Shown piece by piece: positions 32,919-38,473 of a stretch of 38,473 nt of DNA. A model generated the notes under the pieces. That model did no database searches and had not been told where the DNA came from. It worked only from the letters and a program-made list of their open reading frames with translations. The stretch comes from Comamonadaceae bacterium (GTDB lineage Bacteria > Pseudomonadota > Gammaproteobacteria > Burkholderiales > Burkholderiaceae_C): the NCBI GenBank assembly GCA_947463025.1, contig CANHSE010000003.1:1-38473 (forward strand), given 5' to 3'. The position numbers were made by a program, and so were the translations under genes. Each line of letters opens with the position of its first letter. Positions within the stretch are counted from its first letter, which is position 1.

Positions 32919-34666
32919 TGGCGTCCACTCATGGCAGGCCAGCGTTTCACGGTCTCGCCGCCCTGGCGCAGCGAGAGACGAACGAAGGAGTTGGCTGAGG
33001 AATACAGCGCGAAAAACCGCGACAGCACACTGGCCAGCAGCAGCGGCGAATTGCCCACAAAGGCCTCGGGCTCGATATCCAGGGTGATGTCGGTGCCCAC
33101 GCAATGCCCGCTCCAGGCTTGGTTGCCCACACGGGCTGTCGCCATCGCTGCATGCAGACCGTGGATGCCCCGCACCTGGGCCTGATCGCGCGCGCTTTCA
33201 CCGGCAAAGAGCATCAGCATCTGGCGCAAGGTCTGGACACCATCGCTCCCATCGACCAGGGAGCGATGATTCAGACGCAGCAGCGACACCAGCGACCACA
33301 GGGCCTGGCTGCCCAAGACGGGATCGCGCGGGGCGCTGGGTGTGTACAAGGCGCGGATGCGGGTCGAGGTGGACACACCCTGGCCGAAAAAGCGGGCCCC
33401 GGGCATCAGCTGCTCGGCCAGTCGACGGTTGGTACACAGAAGGCGCGCATACACCACGGGCTCGGCGGGCGACGCCCGCACATTGCTGCGATCGACGAAG
33501 CCAAGAAAGACATCGGTGCCAGGCAGATCCCGGCGCAGGCTGCGCTCGCGGCGCATCGTCCAGAACAGATCCGCGGGGCGCGTGTCGTCGTCGAGCGGCT
33601 CGGCAAACACACTCGGAATCTCCAGGGGCCGGTCCGAGCGCGGATCCGAGGCCATCACCGCCTGCACCGAATGCACTTCGGTCACGGCATCGTGCTGCAG
33701 GTCGGGCATCAGCAGGTACTCGTGACGGCGCCGATCCATCACCACCGGCTCGCTCGTACGTTCAAACAGGTTGACCACCGGCACACAGCACAGGCCGAAG
33801 TTCTCGGCCGACAGCAGCGACAGCACCCGTGCGCTGCGACTGAACACGCACCGCAGCGAAAACTCCGAGCCGCTTCCCAAGCGCCCCTGCAAGCCGCGCA
33901 GATCGAAGAACTGGAACTTGCGCGCAAAGGCAAAGTATTCCTGCAGCAAGCCGTACGCCGGGTGGGCGTGGGCAGGCTGCGCCAGCACCTCCTGACCTTC
34001 ATCGAAACCCACCTCCGTCAGGCATCCTGCCGCGAGCGGCACGCAGCGGCCATCCGCTGCCACGATCTGCACCGACTCCAGGCTCGTGACCAGCAATTCG
34101 TGCAGGGGCATCGTGACTAGCAGGTCCCCGACCAGGTGCAGGCGCAGCACGTCGATCTCCAACTCGTGGGCCTGCACGCCCGGCTCGCACGCGAAGTCCA
34201 GGCGCAGGGTGCGGGGATCCTCCATGCGCGCCTGCGTGATCCGCAGCGGCCACAGCGTCAAGTCCCAGGCGGTGCGCATGCGGCAGGTCTGGCCGGTGTC
34301 GGCCGTCGCTGACAGGGCCGTGCCGCGCGGGACCTGCAAGCCGGCTGTCACCTTGCCCTGGGTGGGATCGAGCGTCATCTGCACCACGGTCATGGACGGC
34401 AGGGGCTGGGTCAGGCTCGGGCACAGGTTGTCCAACAGGCTGGTGGCCACGGTCGGAAAATCCCGATCCAGTTCGCGGTGCACACGCGCGGCCAAAAAGG
34501 CCACCGCCTCGATCAGGCGCTCGGTATGCGGATCGGGCGACTCCGACCCCGTCAGGTCCAGGCGCTGGGCCACCTTGGGATACCGGGCCGCGAAGTCGCC
34601 GCCTTGCACACGCAGGTAGGCCAGCTCCCGCCGGTAGTACGCCAGGAGATCGTCGGGGGCGTTCAT
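32906..34666 (-). CDS. tssF: Type VI secretion system baseplate protein TssF
   Basis: The 586-residue protein is the second baseplate wedge subunit. The start LLAYYRRELAYLRVQGGDFAARYPKVA is reduced here to its key parts: YYRREL at about 10-15, FAARYPKVAQRL at about 24-35, and DPHTERLIEAVAFLAARV at about 45-62, all hallmarks of TssF. The C-terminal half has the VNLFERTSEPV segment (about 299-309) and a LSLRQGG region. Length is within the usual range. Its ATG overlaps the tssE stop (ATGA). Confidence 0.95.
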   Translation of the reverse strand: MNAPDDLLAYYRRELAYLRVQGGDFAARYPKVAQRLDLTGSESPDPHTERLIEAVAFLAARVHRELDRDFPTVATSLLDNLCPSLTQPLPSMTVVQMTLDPTQGKVTAGLQVPRGTALSATADTGQTCRMRTAWDLTLWPLRITQARMEDPRTLRLDFACEPGVQAHELEIDVLRLHLVGDLLVTMPLHELLVTSLESVQIVAADGRCVPLAAGCLTEVGFDEGQEVLAQPAHAHPAYGLLQEYFAFARKFQFFDLRGLQGRLGSGSEFSLRCVFSRSARVLSLLSAENFGLCCVPVVNLFERTSEPVVMDRRRHEYLLMPDLQHDAVTEVHSVQAVMASDPRSDRPLEIPSVFAEPLDDDTRPADLFWTMRRERSLRRDLPGTDVFLGFVDRSNVRASPAEPVVYARLLCTNRRLAEQLMPGARFFGQGVSTSTRIRALYTPSAPRDPVLGSQALWSLVSLLRLNHRSLVDGSDGVQTLRQMLMLFAGESARDQAQVRGIHGLHAAMATARVGNQAWSGHCVGTDITLDIEPEAFVGNSPLLLASVLSRFFALYSSANSFVRLSLRQGGETVKRWPAMSGRQCLI

Positions 34667-35121
34667 GCGACGGCATCCGTCTGCAGCCCCGGATCGTCCA
34701 GAGCCATGTCGAAATCCACGCGCTGCAAGGTGCGCCCCAGCAGGGCCTGTGCCGAGACCGTCACGCAGGCACGCTCGGGTCGACGCGGATCACGCCGCGC
34801 GCTCACGGTCACGGCCGACAGGCGCGGCTCGAACAGCGCGATGGCGTGGCCCACCACGCCGGCCATCACCTGCAGGTCCTTGTCGGACTGCACACTCAGC
34901 CCCAGCAGGTCGGGCAGACCGTAGTGCCACACCGACCCCTCAACCTCCAAAAACCCGGCGATCGTGAGCCCGTTGCGGGAACTTAAAAGTCGCAGCAAGT
35001 CGCGTCGCAACGAAGCCCGCAGATCCGGCCCCTCGAGCACACGCGCCTGCGACGACGGACCATCGTCCCCGCACAAACGCTCGAACAAGGGAACGTAGGA
35101 CGCCCTGACGAATGTGGACAC
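34663..35121 (-). CDS. tssE: Type VI secretion system baseplate protein TssE (gp25-like)
   Basis: The 152-residue protein is the gp25/GPW-like baseplate component that starts sheath polymerisation. It shows YVPLFERL at the N-terminus, DLRASLRRDLLRLLSSRNG in the centre, the YGLPDLLGLSVQSDKDL motif, and the ILFEPRL-like end reading IALFEPRLSAVTV. The start is GTG 35121; no ATG suits, and the frame upstream to 35304 overlaps hcp. The ribosome site is weak, so translation may be lower than that of hcp. A strong hairpin lies in the 95-bp gap to hcp. Confidence 0.88.
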   Translation of the reverse strand: MSTFVRASYVPLFERLCGDDGPSSQARVLEGPDLRASLRRDLLRLLSSRNGLTIAGFLEVEGSVWHYGLPDLLGLSVQSDKDLQVMAGVVGHAIALFEPRLSAVTVSARRDPRRPERACVTVSAQALLGRTLQRVDFDMALDDPGLQTDAVA

Positions 35122-35171
35122 GGTACGACTTCGTAACAGCGAGACCCGGTGGGCAGGCGTAGCGACCCGTG

Positions 35172-35202
35172 CCGAGGGGTGCGACGCAGCACACCCCCTC
35201 GG
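35172..35202 (-). other. Strong hairpin just 3' of hcp
   Basis: CCGAGGGG (35172-35179) pairs with CCCCTCGG (35195-35202) in a perfect 8-bp GC stem, extendable by a GTG/CAC with one bulge. It lies 15 bases after the hcp stop on the mRNA. There is no T-run, so it looks more like a stabilising or attenuating structure than a full terminator. Confidence 0.5.
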
Positions 35203-35216
35203 GCCGCAGCGGCGCG

Positions 35217-35702
35217 TCAATCGGCCTTCATCTCCTCGAGGCTCCAGTTCCAGGTGCCGGTGCCCTTGGCGGTCGAATCCGACTGCTGCTGGGTGTAGTC
35301 GCACTTGAGCTTGGTGAAATTGATCGAGAACGAATCCGTGGGAATGCCACCGCCACCCGAGGTGCTGATGCTGGAAATCATCGCGTTGGTCATCTCGTAG
35401 GTGAAGAAATTCATGAACTTGCCGTTCTCCACACGGCCCACATACAGCTTGGCGTTACCGATCTTGGTGCCCTGGCTGCAGGCCTTGTACATCTCGGTGG
35501 TCGCCAGGTCCGACATCTTTTGCAGCGACATCTCCGAAAAAATGGGCCGCCCCGCGGTGCGCTCGGTGTTGGCGATATCGCCCTGCATTGGCAGTGACAA
35601 ACTGTGGGAATAGTTCAGGACAATGATCTTGTCCGTGTACCCGGTGATCTGGCAGTTGCCCTTGATGGTGCTGCCCAGATCGAGAATCAAAACATCAGAC
35701 AT
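35217..35702 (-). CDS. hcp: Type VI secretion system tube protein Hcp (TssD)
   Basis: The 161-residue protein forms the hexameric rings of the inner tube and is secreted with each firing. The N-terminus VLILDLGSTIKGNCQITGYTD is of Hcp type, followed by SHSLSLPMQGD, RTAGRPIFSEMSL and KLYVGRVENGKF; the C-terminal end TWNWSLEEMKA closes the beta-barrel. The size is normal and no extension is fused. AAGGAG (35710-35715) is well placed before the ATG, one of the best ribosome sites in the cluster, which fits high expression. Hairpins lie on both sides of the gene. Confidence 0.96.
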   Translation of the reverse strand: MSDVLILDLGSTIKGNCQITGYTDKIIVLNYSHSLSLPMQGDIANTERTAGRPIFSEMSLQKMSDLATTEMYKACSQGTKIGNAKLYVGRVENGKFMNFFTYEMTNAMISSISTSGGGGIPTDSFSINFTKLKCDYTQQQSDSTAKGTGTWNWSLEEMKAD

Positions 35703-35725
35703 ACGCTAGCTCCTTGGTTCGTGGT

Positions 35726-35752
35726 GGCCCGGGTGACACGTGCCCCCGGGCC
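35726..35752 (-). other. Hairpin in the hcp leader, between tssC and hcp
   Basis: GGCCCGGG (35726-35733) and CCCGGGCC (35745-35752) form a perfect 8-bp stem with an 11-base loop, lying 10 bases upstream of the hcp ribosome site. No T-run follows, so it is a leader or processing structure rather than a classic terminator. Confidence 0.5.
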
Positions 35753-35763
35753 CATGCAGGGAC

Positions 35764-37254
35764 TCACGCCGCGGCCGCAGGCAGTTGGGCCACCAGGCGG
35801 ATGGACGTGGTCAGTTCCTCCATCTGGAAATGCGGGCGCAGGAACACGGTGGCCGAATACGCACCGGGCTTGCCGGCCACCTCAGTCACATCGACGCGCC
35901 CCTCCGCCAGGGGAAAGCGCGCCTTCTCGCCTTGCGTGGCGCTCGGACTCAGGAGGACGTAATCACTGATCCAGCCATTGAGGTAGTTCTCGATGCCGGC
36001 GCGCGTCTGGAAGCTGCCGATCTTGTCTCGCATGATCACCTTGATGTAGTGCGCGAAACGCGAGGCGGCCAGCAGGTAAGGCAAGCGCGAGGACAGCGCC
36101 GAATTCGCGTTGGCGGCGTCCAGGTTGTAGGCCTTGGGCTTGTTCACGGTCTGGCCCCCGAAGAAGGCGGCCACATTCGATCCCTTGGCGTTGACCGCGG
36201 CGATGAAACCGAGGTCGTTCAACTCTTTCTCGCGCCGGTCGGTGATGGTCACCTCCGTCGGGCACTTGAGCACCACGTCCCCTTCGTCGGTCTTGAAGGC
36301 GTGGGCCGTCATGTTCTCGACCTTGCCGCCGCCCTCGACACCCCGAATCGCGGTCGTCCAGTTGTACTTGGCGAAGGCATCCGTGATGCGCAGGCCCATC
36401 TGATAGGCCGCATTCGCCCACAGATACTTGCTGTGGTCCTTGCCGTCCACGTCCTCTTCGAAGTTGAAGCTCTCCACCGGATTCGTGGCTGCGCCATAGG
36501 GCAGACGCGCCGCATAGCGAGGCAGGACCAGGGCCACGTAGCGCGAATCCTCGGAGTCTCGGAACCCGCGCCAGGTGGCCAGGTCGGCGCTCTCGAAGAT
36601 CTTGGACATGTCTCGCGGCAGGCCCATCTCGGTGAAGGAGCTCATGCCAAACATCGAGGGGCTCGCCGCCGCGATGAACGGGGCGTGGGCGGCGGCCGCC
36701 ACCTTGGAGATACGCTGCAGCAAGGCGATGTCCTGCGGGTGGCGACCAAAGCTGTAGTCGCCGATCAACAAGGAGTACGGGTTGCCGCCGAAGGTGCCGT
36801 ATTCCTCCTCGTAGACCTTCTTGAACAGGACGCTCATGTCGTAATCGACCGCGGTCTCCAGGTCCTTCAAGAGCTCCTTCTTGGACACATTGAGCAAGCG
36901 CAGTTTCAGCTGTGACCCGGTCTCGGTACCGGTGACCATGTCATGCAGGCCACGCCACGAAGCCTCTAGGCTCTGGAAGTCGGCGTGGTGCAGGATCGCG
37001 TTGAGCTGGTCGGTGAGGATCCTGTCGATGTCGGCGACACGTTCGTTGATCATGGCCACCACGCCCTTATCGGGCGCGGTCTTCATGCCTTCATCGAGGA
37101 TCTGCGTGGCGAACTGCCCCAGGAGCTTCTTGGCGTAGTCGCTTTGCGAGGGTTCGATGGCCATCTTGCCTTCCTGGACGATGCGATCCAGGAGGCTCAG
37201 TTCGGCGGTGGCGGTGGCGGCACCACCGGATTCGACTTCAGTTTCAGTGGACAT
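35764..37254 (-). CDS. tssC: Type VI secretion system sheath large subunit TssC
   Basis: The 496-residue protein builds the contractile sheath with TssB. Hallmarks are SLEASWRGLHDMV (about residues 97-109), EEEYGTFGGNPYSLLIGDYSF, the PFIAAASPSMFG motif, the RYVALVLPRYAARLPYG segment, and the C-terminal RFAHYIKVIMRDKIG. It has the normal length. The ATG at 37254 (MSTETEVES) is the family-like start; the open frame further upstream overlaps the tssB-tssC gap and tssB itself. The gap to tssB is 43 bases. Confidence 0.97.
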   Translation of the reverse strand: MSTETEVESGGAATATAELSLLDRIVQEGKMAIEPSQSDYAKKLLGQFATQILDEGMKTAPDKGVVAMINERVADIDRILTDQLNAILHHADFQSLEASWRGLHDMVTGTETGSQLKLRLLNVSKKELLKDLETAVDYDMSVLFKKVYEEEYGTFGGNPYSLLIGDYSFGRHPQDIALLQRISKVAAAAHAPFIAAASPSMFGMSSFTEMGLPRDMSKIFESADLATWRGFRDSEDSRYVALVLPRYAARLPYGAATNPVESFNFEEDVDGKDHSKYLWANAAYQMGLRITDAFAKYNWTTAIRGVEGGGKVENMTAHAFKTDEGDVVLKCPTEVTITDRREKELNDLGFIAAVNAKGSNVAAFFGGQTVNKPKAYNLDAANANSALSSRLPYLLAASRFAHYIKVIMRDKIGSFQTRAGIENYLNGWISDYVLLSPSATQGEKARFPLAEGRVDVTEVAGKPGAYSATVFLRPHFQMEELTTSIRLVAQLPAAAA

Positions 37255-37297
37255 GGCGTGCACTCGTGCTAGATGAATCGGAAGGAATGCCGGCCGC

Positions 37298-37804
37298 TCA
37301 GGCCGGCGCAGCGGCGGCCTCGTCGGTGCCCTTGAGCGCCTTGAGGTCCTCGGTGTTCTGAAGAATGTTCTCGAGCAAGGCATCGAGTTCGTCGTTGCCA
37401 TCGAGCTTGGCCAGCAGGTCGCGCAGCTGCTGGCGGGCTTCGACCAGCTTGGCCAGGCGGGGAATCTGGCGGGCGATCGCCTCGGGGTGGAAGTCGTCGA
37501 ATTCCTTGAACCCGAGTTCGATCTTGAGATTGCCCTCCCCCTTGAAGGTGTCGGGCACCGACAGGTCGAGGCGTGGCGAGATCTTGGCCATCACTTCGTT
37601 GAAGTTGTCGCGGTCGATCTCGACGAAGCGGCGCTCTTTCAACTTGGGCAGCGGCGTCGCCGGCTGGCCGGACAGATCGGCCATCAGACCGACCACCAGG
37701 GGCAACTCTTTTTTCTCGACGGCATCACCGATTTCCACGTCATAGGTGATCTGCACCCGAGGCGGACGGTTTCGGCCCACCCATTTTTGGAGACTGTCTG
37801 ACAT
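37298..37804 (-). CDS. tssB: Type VI secretion system sheath small subunit TssB
   Basis: The 168-residue protein is the small sheath subunit. It starts with SLQKWVGRNRPPRVQITYDVE and has the conserved KELPLVVGLMADLSGQP and the RRFVEIDRDNFNEVMAKISPRL part, all standard for TssB. AAGGA is found before the ATG. It is the first gene of the operon, and the only AT-rich promoter-like region of the cluster lies upstream of it. Confidence 0.97.
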   Translation of the reverse strand: MSDSLQKWVGRNRPPRVQITYDVEIGDAVEKKELPLVVGLMADLSGQPATPLPKLKERRFVEIDRDNFNEVMAKISPRLDLSVPDTFKGEGNLKIELGFKEFDDFHPEAIARQIPRLAKLVEARQQLRDLLAKLDGNDELDALLENILQNTEDLKALKGTDEAAAAPA

Positions 37805-37914
37805 GCGTATCCTTCAAAAGATCGGGTCTGAGTTAGACGGCGGATGCCCGGGCCTGCGAATCAGGGGCGCTCCGTCACTTCGCATCGCCGTATCGATACA
37901 ACGGCAACCATGCG

Positions 37915-37975
37915 TAATTCATACTAATTCAGTCTTTTGAAAGGTACAAACTTAGTAGTTATTTTTTTACATTGA
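37915..37975 (-). promoter_or_regulatory. AT-rich upstream region and candidate promoter of the T6SS operon
   Basis: A block of about 60-70 bp has only about 29% G+C in otherwise GC-rich DNA. On the minus strand TTGTAC (37944-37949) and TAGTAT (37921-37926) are spaced by 17 bp, a possible sigma-70 promoter of moderate match. TAATTCA occurs twice (37915-37921 and 37925-37931), exactly 10 bp apart, overlapping the -10. The rest of the 327-bp gap between tssB and tRNA-Pro holds no gene. It also contains a GCCGT/ACGGC inverted repeat around ATCGAT near 37888-37906. Confidence 0.4.
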
Positions 37976-38094
37976 TCCTCGGGCGCCTGCATGTCGGGTC
38001 CAACGCGCGGGGGCCTGCACCACGGACCTATCCGGTGCGCATAAGGCGCGGGTAATTCGATGCGGGGGAAGGTGGGCAGCCGGCGAGCGCCCAA

Positions 38095-38124
38095 GAAAAA
38101 ACCCGCCTCAAGCAGGGCGGGTTT
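38095..38124 (-). terminator. Rho-independent terminator of tRNA-Pro
   Basis: On the minus strand CCCGCC and GGCGGG form a GC stem flanked by AAA and by a run of six T, a textbook intrinsic terminator 8 bases after the tRNA CCA end. It also insulates the T6SS promoter from the tRNA transcript. Confidence 0.9.
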
Positions 38125-38131
38125 CGATGAA

Positions 38132-38208
<77 letters not shown>

Positions 38209-38216
38209 ACACCGCG

Positions 38217-38222
38217 ATTGTA
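38217..38222 (-). promoter_or_regulatory. -10 element of tRNA-Pro
   Basis: TACAAT on the minus strand lies 8 bases before the tRNA 5' end, the expected place for a tRNA promoter -10. The -35 region at 17 bp spacing (TACGGC) is poor. Confidence 0.55.
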
Positions 38223-38358
38223 CGGGCCGCTTCATGCGCGCCGTATTGAATCGCGCGGGCGCAAGCCTGCCCTCAACCAAGGGTTAGCCATGGGCAAGAC
38301 GGACCCGACGGTCGGGCAAAATCACCCAAGGAAAAACGACTGACCGAAGGAGACTCGC

Positions 38359-38473
38359 ATGACCTCACGCCGCCTCGTCCTCACCCGCGGTGCCGCCCTT
38401 GTCGGCGCGGCCTCGACCAGCTTGCTGCTGCCCTCCATCGCACGAGCCCAGAGCAACAAAGTGCGTGTGGGTC
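38359..38473 (+). CDS. Exported protein, N-terminal part; possibly an ABC transporter substrate-binding protein (partial)
   Basis: Only 38 codons are inside the window. The product starts with MTSRRLVLTRGAALVG and continues to SIARAQSNKVRVG, a signal peptide with a twin Arg near the start (possibly Tat) and a likely cut at ARA-Q or RAQ-S. AAGGAGA (38347-38353) lies 5 bases before the ATG. The KVRVG after the cleavage site is common in periplasmic binding proteins of ABC or tripartite (Bug) transporters, but the family cannot be settled without the rest. A CCCGA-CGG-TCGGG palindrome upstream (38304-38316) might be an operator. Confidence 0.6.
   Translation, partial: MTSRRLVLTRGAALVGAASTSLLLPSIARAQSNKVRVG

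Noticed and set aside
37805-37914. A sigma-54 promoter for the T6SS operon
   Set aside because: I found no convincing TGGCA-N7-TGC type element in the upstream region; the sigma-70-like pair in the AT-rich block is the better candidate.

Overview
The window is GC-rich (roughly two thirds G+C by eye), densely coded bacterial DNA. The kdsB-adk order, the lexA arrangement and the style of the fatty-acid genes suggest a betaproteobacterium of the order Burkholderiales, probably Comamonadaceae. This is inferred from gene content only. No insertion sequence, integrase, CRISPR array or rRNA was seen.

Left part (1-13.4 kb): housekeeping and catabolic genes. The 3' end of kdsB and adk read rightward. 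A leftward group follows: an asparaginase, a four-helix membrane protein and a DUF6152-like exported protein. lexA is divergent from the asparaginase gene, with two tandem LexA boxes in the shared 70-bp gap. Then come a small unknown protein, a D-2-hydroxyacid dehydrogenase overlapping an MFS exporter, and a rightward acyl-CoA set: 3-hydroxyacyl-CoA dehydrogenase, enoyl-CoA hydratase, Crp/Fnr regulator, APH-like phosphotransferase and acyl-CoA dehydrogenase. The last two resemble the two halves of eukaryotic ACAD10/11 and the LvaA/LvaC pair. A convergent MFS gene and tRNA-Arg(UCU) close this part.

Right part (13.4-37.8 kb): one leftward, almost gapless type VI secretion (T6SS) operon in the order tssB-tssC-hcp-tssE-tssF-tssG-clpV-vgrG-MORN protein-PAAR-like-[small membrane protein, periplasmic amino-acid-binding protein, SDF-type transporter A, Asp/Glu racemase, SDF-type transporter B]-tssJ-tssK-tssL-tssM-tssA. 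All thirteen core components are present, and PAAR is supplied by a DUF4280-type protein. No classical toxin/immunity pair, Fha/PpkA/PppA/TagF regulators or peptidoglycan-binding anchor was found. tRNA-Pro(UGG) with a strong terminator lies upstream, and the window ends in a new rightward gene for an exported protein.

The most unusual feature is the five-gene insert between the PAAR-like gene and tssJ (21544-26085). A family-3 solute-binding protein without any ABC permease or ATPase, two membrane proteins of the glutamate/aspartate symporter (SDF) fold that have lost the NMDGT cation-coupling motif, and a racemase with both catalytic cysteines are linked to each other and to tssJ by gaps or overlaps of a few bases (the largest gap, 15 nt, separates the binding protein from transporter A). 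I propose it is an integral part of this T6SS, serving uptake, sensing or racemisation of amino acids connected with attack on neighbours or with cell-wall self-protection. That role is inference.
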